48,058 nucleotides of DNA, taken from contig NZ_QTVG01000003.1 of assembly GCF_003460505.1 (NCBI RefSeq), forward strand, positions 271,482-319,539, written 5' to 3'. Numbering within the stretch: the first letter of the stretch is position 1; the number at the start of each line of letters is the position of its first letter. A program made the translations under genes and the position numbers. The DNA comes from Eubacterium sp. AF36-5BH (GTDB lineage Bacteria; Bacillota; Clostridia; Lachnospirales; Lachnospiraceae). Below, piece by piece: positions 1 through 9,400 of this stretch. Below the pieces are notes generated by a model, which was not told the DNA's origin, did no database searches, and worked only from the letters and a program-made list of their open reading frames with translations.

Positions 1-131
1 AATACATCCCTTTTGCTTGTTTTTTGCTAAAAGGGGTGTACTTTTGGAGAATCATCTTTATTTTTTCAATTTCATGCTTGGGAAAATACATCCCTTTTGC
101 TTGTTTTTGCCTAAAAAGGGTGTACTTTTGA
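1..131. repeat. Two direct copies of a hairpin-forming unit of about 45 bp
   Basis: Two near-identical units lie at about 1-48 and 85-131. Each can fold on itself: 3-14 pairs with 29-40 (one G-T wobble), and 87-98 pairs with 113-124 (one bulged T). The loops are T-rich. The first copy touches the window edge, so more copies may lie outside. No gene is visible in this stretch, which lies downstream of the minus-strand deformylase gene. The units could be terminators or an intergenic palindromic repeat. Confidence 0.6.
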
Positions 132-139
132 AAAAATAT

Positions 140-550
140 CTAAATAACAACTCCATTACAGTGGTCGATTTCATGTTGAATAATCTGTGCTGTAAAACCT
201 GTATACTTGTCATGTTTTTTATTAAAGTTTGAATCTAAATAATCAACTTCAATTTCTTCATATCTTATACAAGGTCGTATACCCTCCAAAGAAAGACATC
301 CTTCTTCCGTTTTGTACTCTACTGATTTCTTTGTAATTACAGGATTTATCATTGCAAATTGAAATGGTCCTGTTGCCACAACTATTATTGATTTATTAAC
401 TCCTATCATATTAGCTGCCATACCAACGCAGGTTTCTCTATTAGCCTTAAGTGTATCTAATAAATCTGTTACAACTTGTTTATCTGCCTCTGTGGCACTT
501 TGTGCTTTTCTTGCAAAAATCTGTTTGCCTTTTATAATCTTTTTAACCAT
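140..550 (-). CDS. def: Peptide deformylase, clostridial short type
   Basis: Predicted metalloenzyme that removes the formyl group from the N-terminal methionine of new proteins in the cytoplasm. The 136-aa product has motif 2 (EGCLS) and motif 3 (HEIDH), which together supply the Cys and two His that bind the catalytic metal and the Glu that acts in catalysis. Motif 1 reads CVGMAANMIG, where the classical family has GxGLAAxQ, so the usual Gln is Met. From memory, this variant is common in a short clostridial branch, so reduced or altered activity is possible. The ATG at 550 follows an AAAGGA ribosome binding site. A main housekeeping deformylase elsewhere in the genome is likely. Confidence 0.85.
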   Translation of the reverse strand: MVKKIIKGKQIFARKAQSATEADKQVVTDLLDTLKANRETCVGMAANMIGVNKSIIVVATGPFQFAMINPVITKKSVEYKTEEGCLSLEGIRPCIRYEEIEVDYLDSNFNKKHDKYTGFTAQIIQHEIDHCNGVVI

Positions 551-585
551 ACAATATTACCTGTCCTTTATATATTATTTTCCAT

Positions 586-729
586 CCTTTGGTGCATTAT
601 ATTTTCTATCTTTTACTGTATATCCTATTCTGCCCTTTGGTGCATAATATTTTCTATTATTTACTATATATCCTATTCTGCTCTTTGCTGCTTAGTATTT
701 ATTTACTTTGCTGTATACTATACTCTATT
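586..729. repeat. Tandem repeat, 48-bp period, about three copies
   Basis: Copies start at 586, 634 and 682. The first two differ at about four positions and the third is degraded. They fill the spacer between the DUF4186 gene and def. Because 48 is a multiple of 3, the repeat keeps a frame open on the plus strand and gives a spurious Tyr/Ile/Phe-rich reading frame there, which I do not annotate. Confidence 0.75.
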
Positions 730-731
730 TT

Positions 732-1091
732 TTACATATTTCTTTTTATCCACGTCATAATCACATCCACCAGATAGTCCTGCTGTACCTGACTTAATTC
801 TACTCCCGGTTTTATTTTATGCCACTTGCGAATGCACTCCCTGCAACATGTTGCCGTTGCATGCTGTGCAATAAATACCGGGTGCCCTTTCATTGGAGTT
901 TGCTTTCCGTCATTTGGTATATGCGCCGGTGCTTCTCTTTTAGCAATAAAATCCTCAGCATGCTTCCTGATTGTTTCTAATCCTTTTTCGTTGATGTAGT
1001 CTATGTCCTTTTGTTTTAGGTAAAAACTACTGCGAAATTTTGATTTGCCTAGACGTTCAAATAACTGCTTATACCATTGTTCTTTTGTCAT
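732..1091 (-). CDS. DUF4186 family protein
   Basis: The 119-aa protein is recognised from the stretch around residues 57-75, which includes PNDGKQTPMKGHPVF, followed by AQHATATCCREC and a C-terminal YLVDVIMTWI. These are hallmarks of the DUF4186 family as I recall it. The conserved His and paired Cys suggest a metal site, but no function is established. The start at 1091 has an AAAGGT ribosome binding site. It lies upstream of def on the same strand, separated by the 48-bp repeats, and there is no sign that the two work together. Confidence 0.8.
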   Translation of the reverse strand: MTKEQWYKQLFERLGKSKFRSSFYLKQKDIDYINEKGLETIRKHAEDFIAKREAPAHIPNDGKQTPMKGHPVFIAQHATATCCRECIRKWHKIKPGVELSQVQQDYLVDVIMTWIKRNM

Positions 1092-1256
1092 ACTAAATTA
1101 CCTTTTCTAATTTCTCATAAGTTAAATTACAAATCGTTCAATTATTGTAGCTTAAATACTTTGCATAATGTTATTGTAAATGTTGATAAACCACTATTTT
1201 ACAGCAATAATTTTGCATTTTCATATACAAAAGCGGATACGGATTTCCCTCTTCAT

Positions 1257-1459
1257 CTAAATCGGTTCTTTTTGCTCATTTTCTGCAATTATTAAATGTT
1301 CGACGCTGTTTAATGCCTGTGGCACATACTTTTTAATCTGCTCTACTTCTTTATCGGAAAGAAATAGATGTGTAGCCCTAACAGACTGTTCCCAAACTAT
1401 TAATAGCTGGTCTGTTATCTTTTCTTTTCTGTTCTATTTTCCGTCTCATATATCTTCAT
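1257..1459 (-). pseudogene. Remnant of a GNAT acetyltransferase, N-terminal part
   Basis: This fills most of the 390-bp spacer 1092-1481. An ATG at 1459 begins a frame (MKIYETENRTEK) that stops after 14 codons. One frame over, the sequence reads on as QLLIVWEQSVRATHLFLS, then IKKYVPQALNSVEHLIIAEN, ending at a TAG at 1257. This matches the N-terminal third of a common GNAT subfamily as I recall it. The acetyl-CoA-binding half is missing, so the gene is both frameshifted and truncated. No other feature was seen in the spacer. Confidence 0.65.
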
Positions 1460-1481
1460 TTACTTTCCTGCACAACGAAAT

Positions 1482-1895
1482 TTATAACTGGTCTATGCTC
1501 TCCTTAAGTTCGATTATTTTTCGTTCTATCTCCTTAATAACTATTTCAAATTCCTCATCACTTTTTCCCGTTGGATCATCAAGCCCCCAATTATCATCAA
1601 AACTTCTTCCTATAAAAGGACAACCTACATTACATCCCATTGAAATAGCTATATCAGGTTTCGGAATCTCACTAATAAGTTTAGAATATTGATTTTTTTC
1701 CATATCGATTCCATGCATTTTTTTCATAATTCTCACTGCGTCCTGATTAATCTGTGGCTTTGTTTGAGTACCTGCAGAATAACTTTCAAAAACATCAGAA
1801 GCCAGGTATTTTCCCAGTGCCTCTGCGATTTGACTTCTACAGGAATTATGAACACATATAAATGCTACTTTCTTTTTTCTTCTTTCTTTATCCAA
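1482..1895 (-). CDS. arsC: Arsenate reductase, low-molecular-weight phosphatase fold
   Basis: Predicted thioredoxin-coupled ArsC, which reduces arsenate to arsenite. The phosphatase P-loop CVHNSCRS is at residues 14-21 and holds the nucleophilic Cys. The redox Cys pair is in MGCNVGCPF near residue 87, and DDPTGKSDEEF is the typical family signature. The 137-aa length is normal. The only sensible start is TTG at 1895, with GGAG ten bases upstream. No arsenite pump or ArsR regulator is adjacent, so a role in arsenic resistance rests on the protein alone; a protein phosphatase role is the alternative. Confidence 0.8.
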   Translation of the reverse strand: MDKERRKKKVAFICVHNSCRSQIAEALGKYLASDVFESYSAGTQTKPQINQDAVRIMKKMHGIDMEKNQYSKLISEIPKPDIAISMGCNVGCPFIGRSFDDNWGLDDPTGKSDEEFEIVIKEIERKIIELKESIDQL

Positions 1896-2045
1896 AATTG
1901 ACTTTCTCCATATATTTTCAAATATTAATTACAAATCTCTTTCAATAAACTGTTCATTATCATATAATACTGTATTTCACTCACTCATGACTTGCTCTCC
2001 TAAAATCTTTCTAAACATTATAACTTTAATGGTAAAGAAAATCGA

Positions 2046-2082
2046 GACAATTAAAAATAGATAACCATGTTTCAGGTTATCT
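2046..2082 (-). terminator. Rho-independent terminator of the que operon
   Basis: An 8-bp perfect stem (2059-2066 with 2075-2082) and an 8-nt loop are followed on the minus strand by a T-rich tract. It lies 42 bp after the queF stop. Confidence 0.85.
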
Positions 2083-2123
2083 ACTCTTTGAACCTTATCC
2101 CAATAAATCCAGTATCTTTGTTC

Positions 2124-2621
2124 CTATCTATTATCAACCTTTTCCGGATACATATCATGATTTGCCATTCTATTAAATGCAATTTCTTCCCATTTTGTTC
2201 CAGGCTTTCCATAATTACAGTAAGGGTCTATTGATATTCCACCTCTAGGAGTAAATTTCCCCCATACCTCAATGTATTTTGGATCCATAAGTTTTATCAA
2301 ATCTTTCATAATTATATTCATACAATCTTCATGAAAATCACCATGATTTCGGAAACTAAATAAATATAGTTTTAATGATTTACTCTCCACCATTTTAATG
2401 TTGGGTACATATGATATTGTAACAGTGGCAAAATCCGGTTGACCTGTTATGGGACACAAACTTGTGAATTCAGGGCAATTAAATTTTACAAAATAATCAT
2501 TTCCCTGATGTTTATTCTCAAAAGTCTCCAACATCTCCGGTGCATAATCACATGGATACTGTGTTTTCTGATTACCTAATAATGTTATATCTGCTGTTTC
2601 TTCTTTGCTTCTTCCTGTCAT
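2124..2621 (-). CDS. queF: NADPH-dependent preQ0 reductase QueF
   Basis: Reduces the nitrile of 7-cyano-7-deazaguanine (preQ0) to preQ1, the last free-base step before insertion into tRNA. The 165-aa length fits the short, YkvM-type QueF. The catalytic Cys is in [14 protein letters not shown] near residue 56, and the QueF signature [13 protein letters not shown] follows near residue 79. It is the last gene of the que operon, 14 bp behind queC, and is followed by a terminator. The ATG at 2621 has GGGAG upstream. Confidence 0.95.
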   Translation of the reverse strand: MTGRSKEETADITLLGNQKTQYPCDYAPEMLETFENKHQGNDYFVKFNCPEFTSLCPITGQPDFATVTISYVPNIKMVESKSLKLYLFSFRNHGDFHEDCMNIIMKDLIKLMDPKYIEVWGKFTPRGGISIDPYCNYGKPGTKWEEIAFNRMANHDMYPEKVDNR

Positions 2622-2635
2622 AATTCTTCTCCCTT

Positions 2636-3316
2636 TTATTCCATTGCCGGATCTTTAATTCCGTTTAACTCAAACGCTTTAGCTCTGTCTATACATGTTC
2701 CACATTTACCACAAGGTTTTTCTCCACCTTCATAGCAGCTCCATGTGTATTTATATGGTACATTTATCTCAAGCCCTTTTTTTACAATCTGATCTTTAGT
2801 TGCATTGATAAATGGTGCTACAACCTTAATCTGCTTTCCACTTCCAAGATATATTGCTTCATTTATTGCATTGTTAAAATCACTGCTACAGTCAGGATAT
2901 GCACTTCCAGCTGCATCATCTGCATGCGCACCATAATATATTACACTACAGCCTTTTGAAATTGCTATACTTGCAGCACTTGATAAGAATAATCCATTTC
3001 TAAATGGAACATACGTTGACACAGGTGAACCATTTGTACTCTTAATCTGGTCATTATATGATTCTTTAGGTATTTCCTTATCAGAATGTGATAATAGTGA
3101 ACAATCGCTATATTGAAATATTTTTGCAAGGTCAAGATAAATATGTTCTACATTATAATATTTTACAATTTTATCTGATGCTTCTATCTCTTTTGTATGT
3201 TTCTGACCATATGCTATTGATAATGCAATAACATTTTCTAAACCATATTTTTCTACTGCCATACCAAGGCATGTTGTACTATCTATTCCACCACTGAATA
3301 AAACCATTGCTTTCAT
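2636..3316 (-). CDS. queC: 7-cyano-7-deazaguanine synthase QueC
   Basis: Makes preQ0 from 7-carboxy-7-deazaguanine, ATP and ammonia. The N-terminal SGGIDSTT loop at residues 8-15 is the PP-loop that binds ATP. The C-terminal CxxCGxC-type zinc motif (KPCGKCGTC) is present, and the 226-aa length is normal. The ATG at 3316 overlaps the end of folE by 38 bp and has AGGGAG upstream inside the folE frame, so translation is probably coupled. Confidence 0.95.
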   Translation of the reverse strand: MKAMVLFSGGIDSTTCLGMAVEKYGLENVIALSIAYGQKHTKEIEASDKIVKYYNVEHIYLDLAKIFQYSDCSLLSHSDKEIPKESYNDQIKSTNGSPVSTYVPFRNGLFLSSAASIAISKGCSVIYYGAHADDAAGSAYPDCSSDFNNAINEAIYLGSGKQIKVVAPFINATKDQIVKKGLEINVPYKYTWSCYEGGEKPCGKCGTCIDRAKAFELNGIKDPAME

Positions 3317-3902
3317 TATTAAATCTCCCTCTTAATGTTTGTGTGTATGTTTTTGTGTTAGTTTTTTTAATTCCTCTCGCAGTCATGCAACTATGACATC
3401 CTTCAATAAGTACTGCTATATCTTCTGCTCCAGTAACCATCTGCATAATATCTGCAATATCGCTTCCTATTCTTTCCTGAAGCTGCAATCTTTTTGATAC
3501 CATATCTGCTATTCTTGCTATCTTACTAAGACCTATCACTCTTCCCTTTGGAATATAAGCAACTGTTACCTTCATATCATACATAAGTGCAAGATGATGC
3601 TCACAATAACTGAAAAGTTCTATGTCTTTTACTACTACCATGTCAGAAGTTCCATTTTGACTTTTACATTCTACATTTTCGGACGCTTCTTCCAGTCTAT
3701 CAAGTGCAAATGTTTTGTTAAACATATCTGCAATTTCTTCATTTGTATAATTCATTCCTTCAAAAACTTCTTCGTACATTTTTGCAACTCTTTTAGGTGT
3801 GTCTTTTAATCCCTCTCGTTCAGGATTATCACCCAGAGCTTTAAGAATACCAGCTATATGATATTCAATTGCTTTAGTATCTATTTTCTTATGTTTTTCC
3901 AT
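3279..3902 (-). CDS. folE: GTP cyclohydrolase I
   Basis: Converts GTP to 7,8-dihydroneopterin triphosphate, the first step of both folate and queuosine synthesis. Its place between queE and queC suggests it serves queuosine here. Zinc ligands are visible as Cys-Glu-His-His near residue 112 and Cys-His-Ser-Cys near residue 181. The family ending TLRGRFN is followed by about ten extra residues ([12 protein letters not shown]) that overlap queC, so the 3' end is probably extended by read-over. The ATG at 3902 follows AAGGAG and lies one base after queE. Confidence 0.95.
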   Translation of the reverse strand: MEKHKKIDTKAIEYHIAGILKALGDNPEREGLKDTPKRVAKMYEEVFEGMNYTNEEIADMFNKTFALDRLEEASENVECKSQNGTSDMVVVKDIELFSYCEHHLALMYDMKVTVAYIPKGRVIGLSKIARIADMVSKRLQLQERIGSDIADIMQMVTGAEDIAVLIEGCHSCMTARGIKKTNTKTYTQTLRGRFNNESNGFIQWWNR

Positions 3903-3903
3903 A

Positions 3904-4572
3904 TTAGACTCCTTTTTTATCTGGTGACCATATTATTTTATGTAACTGAATCTGCATATTAACATCATTCATTAAATTCTCTTTCATAAAATCAACTATT
4001 TCCTCAAGCTCTATCAACCCAAATACCGGACTTATATAAAGATTACATTTTCCATACAGATTATATTTTTCTATAATCTGTTTTGTCTTTATAAGATCCT
4101 CTCGGTTTCCTACTACAAATTTAACAGTATCATTTTTATTTAAAACTTCAAAATTTTTCAGATTCATGGACTGTTCCATTCCACTACAGGAAAGCTTATA
4201 GTCCATTGTAAAAGTTACATTTTCTTTGTTAAGCTTACGGATTTTGTCAAGATAAATGCTACCGTTAGTCTCTATTTCAACATTCAGATTGTTTTCTGCA
4301 AGAACTGTAATAACTTTTTCAATGTCATTTCTTAACAATGGTTCTCCACCTGTAAGAGTGACATTTTTAACTCCCGTTGATAAAACATAATCAAGTATTT
4401 CTTCTTCCGTCATTGTTTGAGAAAGTGCTTCTTGCTCATTAGCCCATTTGGTATCACAATATTTACAATTAAGATTACAACCTTTAAAACGTATAAAAAC
4501 TGCAAGTTGTCCGGCTTTAGTTCCTTCACCATTGATACTTACAAATTTTTCAACTACTTCATATTTACTCAT
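3904..4572 (-). CDS. queE: 7-carboxy-7-deazaguanine synthase QueE (radical SAM)
   Basis: Radical S-adenosylmethionine enzyme that contracts the ring of 6-carboxytetrahydropterin to form 7-carboxy-7-deazaguanine. The cluster motif CX3CX2C appears as [13 protein letters not shown] near residues 31-43. The SAM-binding TGGEPLL follows near residue 75. The 222-aa length fits the family. The ATG at 4572 has AGGAG seven bases upstream. The gene lies between queD and folE on the same strand, as expected for this pathway. Confidence 0.93.
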   Translation of the reverse strand: MSKYEVVEKFVSINGEGTKAGQLAVFIRFKGCNLNCKYCDTKWANEQEALSQTMTEEEILDYVLSTGVKNVTLTGGEPLLRNDIEKVITVLAENNLNVEIETNGSIYLDKIRKLNKENVTFTMDYKLSCSGMEQSMNLKNFEVLNKNDTVKFVVGNREDLIKTKQIIEKYNLYGKCNLYISPVFGLIELEEIVDFMKENLMNDVNMQIQLHKIIWSPDKKGV

Positions 4573-4607
4573 ATATAACTCCTTTCAGATTAGAAAATTA
4601 TTTATAA

Positions 4608-5027
4608 TTATTCCATATAAGTTGCACTATTGACAGGAGTTTCATATACCGTTACAGCTTTCATATTGTATCCAAGTATTCTTATTTTCTCATAAAAATA
4701 CTTTGCCATATTCTCTGCTGTCGGACGAAAATCAAGTTCAATAATCCTGAAATTCTCGCTTTTTAAAGCTTCCAAAGTAGTCTGCTTCAATGAATTCTTT
4801 TCTATAATTAAGGCATGATCCATTGAGTCTGCAAGGTTTCTTAAATCTTTTTTCAATTCTCCAAAATCTACGTACATCCCCTTATGTTGAATGTCGTCCT
4901 TTAGTTCCTCAGCTTGAACTTCAAGAACAATCTTCCATCTATGTCCATGAAGATTGCTACATTTTCCGTTGTATCCTGCAAGAAAATGCGCTGAGTCAAA
5001 ACTAGCCTCCGTTTTTAAAATATACAT
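4608..5027 (-). CDS. queD: 6-carboxytetrahydropterin synthase QueD
   Basis: Converts dihydroneopterin triphosphate to 6-carboxytetrahydropterin. Zinc-binding His residues appear in FDSAHFL and in NLHGHRW, the catalytic Cys is in KCSNLHGH, and the family ending VYETP is present. A longer frame reaches 5096, but the GGAG at 5038-5041 sits nine bases before the ATG at 5027 and conservation begins at MYILKTEASF. I therefore take 5027 as the start (139 aa). It is the first gene of the que operon. Confidence 0.92.
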   Translation of the reverse strand: MYILKTEASFDSAHFLAGYNGKCSNLHGHRWKIVLEVQAEELKDDIQHKGMYVDFGELKKDLRNLADSMDHALIIEKNSLKQTTLEALKSENFRIIELDFRPTAENMAKYFYEKIRILGYNMKAVTVYETPVNSATYME

Positions 5028-5044
5028 AAAACTTTTCTCCATTT

Positions 5045-5201
5045 GCTTGTATTGTAATTGTATAATCAAGAATGTCGCTTGCGATATTCTACGCACCGAG
5101 CACGTGTTGCTTTAGCAACATTTTTCCTTTCGTGCAAGTGTGCATCCATAGTGGAACGTTTTTTATGTAATACGAAATTCTGAAGGAATTTCTTATTACA
5201 T
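5045..5201. other. Palindrome-rich spacer upstream of queD
   Basis: This is part of the 345-bp gap 5097-5441. Hairpin arms lie at 5070-5078/5081-5089 (9 bp, one mismatch), 5105-5111/5114-5120 (7 bp, perfect) enclosed by 5100-5104/5131-5135, and 5165-5180/5186-5201 (16 bp, one mismatch). I looked for a preQ1 riboswitch here and did not find its conserved C-rich loop or A-rich tail. The rest of the gap, about 5235-5441, shows nothing I can name. Confidence 0.5.
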
Positions 5202-5234
5202 AAAAAGACACGGATACATCTGTACCCGTGTCTT
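5202..5234 (-). terminator. Rho-independent terminator
   Basis: A 9-bp stem core (5205-5213 with 5226-5234) is followed on the minus strand by five T. It probably ends transcription from the YczE-like gene before the que operon. Confidence 0.75.
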
Positions 5235-5441
5235 AATAGATTACTTTTCTAAAAAATTCCAATTATGAATTATAAAATAATAGTCCTGGTTTTATTTAGA
5301 GACAGGATGGTACAAACGAACTGTCTTATTTATATACGGCTCAATAATAGCAAATGATTCATTGCTTGTCAATTATATACTCTTGGTTATCTTGCATCTA
5401 CAAATTCCGATTTATTCTTTTATTATACACATCCTCTCCAT

Positions 5442-6041
5442 TTAGATGTTCAATACTTTTTTTGTTTTTGATGCTGTAAACTGAATAACCGGTCCTGATA
5501 TAATGATTGTAAAAATAGTACATAAACCAAACTTTCCACCAAGAGCAATGCCTATAACAACCATTGCAACATCAAGTATCATTCGCACAACTTTTACCTG
5601 CCAGCCATTCTTATCTGCCAGCGAAAATGTTAATGCCTCATACGAACCACGTCCTAAAGATGCTGCCGCATAAACTCCCGTTCCCACTGCAAAAAAGATT
5701 ACTCCCATTACCATGATAAGTGCATTTATCCACAAATGCGTACTATATACATGCATATTTGCAAATAAATCCACGCAAAAGCTATATACAATCTGATATA
5801 AAACAGTACCAATATGTATCTGAAATCTGTCATAAAAAAATGCAAATGCAATCATAACTATCGCAACTATCATTGATGCCATCCCTATACTTACATGAAA
5901 AGTTTTAGAAATTCCCTGCCACAAAACTGCAAGAGTCGCACCACCAAACCCGGCATATAGGGCAAGGGTGATACCATATGCTGCCACTACTGAACCAACC
6001 ATTATTATAATTATTTTCTTTGTCCATTCTAATCTGCTCAT
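5442..6041 (-). CDS. YczE/YitT-like integral membrane protein
   Basis: A 199-aa hydrophobic protein with about five membrane segments (roughly residues 10-30, 50-70, 80-98, 104-126 and 155-185). The conserved glycine-rich turn GVYAAASLGRGSYEAL is typical of the YczE/YyaS/YitT group, as I recall it. The function is not settled; members are often found near regulators or transporters. The ATG at 6041 has AGAGGGA upstream. It has its own promoter and an attenuator-like leader, described separately. Confidence 0.75.
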   Translation of the reverse strand: MSRLEWTKKIIIIMVGSVVAAYGITLALYAGFGGATLAVLWQGISKTFHVSIGMASMIVAIVMIAFAFFYDRFQIHIGTVLYQIVYSFCVDLFANMHVYSTHLWINALIMVMGVIFFAVGTGVYAAASLGRGSYEALTFSLADKNGWQVKVVRMILDVAMVVIGIALGGKFGLCTIFTIIISGPVIQFTASKTKKVLNI

Positions 6042-6137
6042 TGCTACAGTCCCTCTTTCTGATTTAATTCCTTCATTGCTACAACCACACTTTCTGTTTT
6101 ATCAAGGCAATTCTTATATTTGCATTTTGCCACAAAA

Positions 6138-6193
6138 ACAAAAAAGACTATAGACGCACTGTTGTGTTCAGAAACAGTAAAATCTATAGTCTT
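6138..6193 (-). terminator. Intrinsic terminator in the leader of the YczE-like gene
   Basis: An 11-bp perfect stem (6144-6154 with 6183-6193) holds an inner hairpin (6159-6164 with about 6174-6179) and is followed on the minus strand by six T. It stands between the promoter at 6233-6261 and the start codon at 6041. A promoter followed by a terminator before the gene suggests attenuation. It could also simply catch transcripts coming from the large gene upstream. Confidence 0.75.
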
Positions 6194-6232
6194 CATTTAT
6201 GCCGAGACAAGCTCTAAATCAATTTAATTACG

Positions 6233-6261
6233 ATAATAAACGTGTTATCTTTATTTGTCAA
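6233..6261 (-). promoter_or_regulatory. Sigma-A promoter for the YczE-like gene
   Basis: On the minus strand TTGACA (6256-6261), a 17-bp spacer and TATTAT (6233-6238) form a near-consensus promoter. Transcription would start near 6226, giving a leader of about 185 nt before the ATG at 6041. The remaining spacer, 6262-6429, shows nothing I can name. Confidence 0.8.
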
Positions 6262-6429
6262 GATTGTGTATATTTACGCTATAAACTGGAAGTTAGCATA
6301 AAACTACAATAAATTTTGATTTTTAAAAGCAACTTTTCAGATCATAAAAATTCCATTAAAAGAATATTTCCACTATACAAGAATATCCCTGTAGTATTTT
6401 GGAGTTTCTTATATCCGAATAAACTATTA

Positions 6430-9400
6430 CTATTTGGTTTTTTTTACTTTAAACTTAGACCAATCAGAATATATCTTCTTTCTATTGGAAACGATATATG
6501 TTCTAATTCTTACATAATACTTTTTCTTACGTTTAAGTTTTTTTATAGCAACAGTAGTAGTTGATACTTTTTTTATTGTCTTTGTTTTTGCGCCTTTAAA
6601 ATTTTTCTTGAGCGAATATTGTAATTCATACCCTTTTATTCCCTTAACTTTTTTCCACGTCACTATTAAGCCGTGTTTTTTTTTCTTAATTTTCTTAATA
6701 GAAGATTTAGCAGGCTTATTATTCTTTTTCATCAATTTAGCAATATTTTCAGTTTTTATATTTCCACATATATCACATATATACGTTTTTAATCCGTTTT
6801 CTGCATATGTAGCTTGTTTTGAATTTGTAAGAACATATTGATGCGTATGATTTTTATATATATTATCAACAGAAATATATTTACTTGAAGTATTATATGT
6901 CTTCGTTGCTGTTTTCACACCTACATAATTAGATGTATATATATCGTCCATACCATTTTCATTTGTTACATCTACATTTGTATTATTAACAGATAAAGTC
7001 GTTTTCCCTTTTGTTTTCGCAGATACAGATATAAGATTATTTTCATTTTCTGACACTTTTTCATCTGTTGTTATAAAAGTTTTAAACTGGTACTCTGCAT
7101 TATTACTATCAATAATAACACCTTCATTCAAATTCATTTTAACTAAAGATACATTAGAAGCTTCTATTGATTGATACTTGTCATCACCTTCAATACTTGC
7201 ATTAAGTTCTCCTGTTATGTCACAAAATGTAAAGTACTCACTATTTTCAACCTCTAAATTAACCATTGCCTCAGAATTACTTTCCGAAATATTTTTATAT
7301 TCATAATTCTCAGATAATATCTCTAAATTTCCCGAAAAAGAATTTCCATCCCATGTTAAATATTCATTTTCATTATTTCTAATTGTAAATGAATCATCTA
7401 AACCAACTGTAACAAAACTATGCCCTTTTCCCTTTTTTCCAGACGAAGAACCATTACCATTTAATTGTTTCATCAAATTCCAATCAATAATTTGCATTTG
7501 CATATAATTCTCATTTGTCAACCCTTCATCTTTCCAAGAAAAAGATTTATAATCGGATGAAATATCAAAATAACTATAATAACCTGGTTTATGATTATCA
7601 TTATATGTATTTTCATCATACATTTTAATCCTATAGCCTTCATCTGTTTCTTCACAATTAATCATTAACACTGCATGTCCTGACTCTTTTGTTGCGAATG
7701 TGAATAATGATACTCCTTCTTCTTTTACTGTTTTTACAACAGCTTTCAAAAATTCACTCAAACTATCCGCTTCATCATTCTTCCCTCTCGTGGTAAAAGA
7801 TTTACTGGCTGCATACGACCCTCCATATTCTAAAGATTGAGATAATTGAAAATACTGAATGGTATTCAATAACTTTTTATCTTTATAAGGATATGGTAAC
7901 TTATAATAACAATTTGCTGAATTACTATTAATTTCCGATATATTTATCATATTTTTATATACCATCCCCATGGTTGTAGCAATTCCATAGCAGGAACCTC
8001 CCCACGAAGAATTCATGCTTTGTTTAATTCTATTTTTCTCTCCCTTTGTACTATATTTTATCAGTTTATTGAAATATGATTCATCTAACTTATAGTCTTT
8101 TACTCCCTTAAATCCAGCTGTTAAATATTTATTACTATTTGAAGAATGTGTAAAACTATTGGCATCATAATTAAGCATAAATTTATTTTCGTCTTTGTCA
8201 TCTTTGTCGTTGTCTATCTGTGTGTCTTCTTTTCCCAAACTTTCCCACTTTAAGTTTTCATCTTCACCATTTTTTAAATAATAGTCATGTGCACTGGAAC
8301 CATCATAGCCTTTTATTGTAAGGTATGGTTGTTCTACAGCCCCTTCCCAATGCCACCATCTCGTTTCTGCAATTGTGTCAAAAATTAAGCAATCAGGAAC
8401 ATATATTCCCGTAGGAATGACAAGCGTTTTTAATTGACGTATTGCATCATTAAACGAACAAAAAGCATAATATTCTATTTCATCTACATCAGACGGTATT
8501 GTATATTCAGTTCTCTTATTTGCTATTGGATACTGCAATAATTTTGTTTCGCCATAAACAATCTCAAATAATACTCCATCTTTTGAATAATAATATTTAT
8601 TTCCCGCATCAACGATAATTTCATCAATCATTGGTGATTGTATTATAGGAACATTTCCCTCATAATTTGATGGAATATATAGCTTAGTTAACTTTTGACT
8701 ATTATAAAAAGCACCATCGCTTATGCTGTTCACAAATAAAGGAACAGTGTAATCACCTTCTTTATCACTTGGATATAAATATAACCTATCATCATCTTGT
8801 ATTAATATTCCATCCCTAACGCTATATTTATTGCACTTATCCCCTACGCTAAAATCATTCAATTTTGAACATGACTCAAATATTCCATCATCCAAATATA
8901 TATTACTATTTATTACTAATGTACTTAGATTTTTGCAATTGCAAAATGCATGGTAGCCTATTTCCTCTAAATTCTCTGGTAATGTTATACTTGTTAAGTC
9001 TGTGCAACTGTAAAATGCCGTCCCTCCAATTACTTTCAATGTCCTTGGTAATTCCATTGAATCTAGTGCAGTACAATCCCAAAACGCTCCATATCCAATC
9101 TCTTCTAATTTATTTCCTAAATGTATTTTCTTTATACTCCCTTGTACAAATGCTTCCTCTCCTATTTTCACAATTGTATTTGGGCATTCCACATTTCTAA
9201 CATAAGAATACGCAAATGCGTAATTATCTATATAAACTGTATCATCCGCCACCTTAAAATCACTCTTACCACATGGAGGAAATGCTATTAGATGTTTTCC
9301 ATCTTTTGAATATATTACTCCATCTATAGATTTTAAATAATTGTTATTCACATCAATATCATAATATGATATATTAGTTACTCGTCCCAAATAATATGCG

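Noticed and set aside
3279..3316. folE/queC overlap as a frameshift error
   Set aside because: Both frames are intact, queC has a good ribosome binding site in the overlap, and coupled starts are common in such operons.
5028..5110. Possible preQ1 riboswitch before queD
   Set aside because: Neither the C-rich loop nor the A-rich tail that defines preQ1-I was found, and the hairpins present do not form the known fold.
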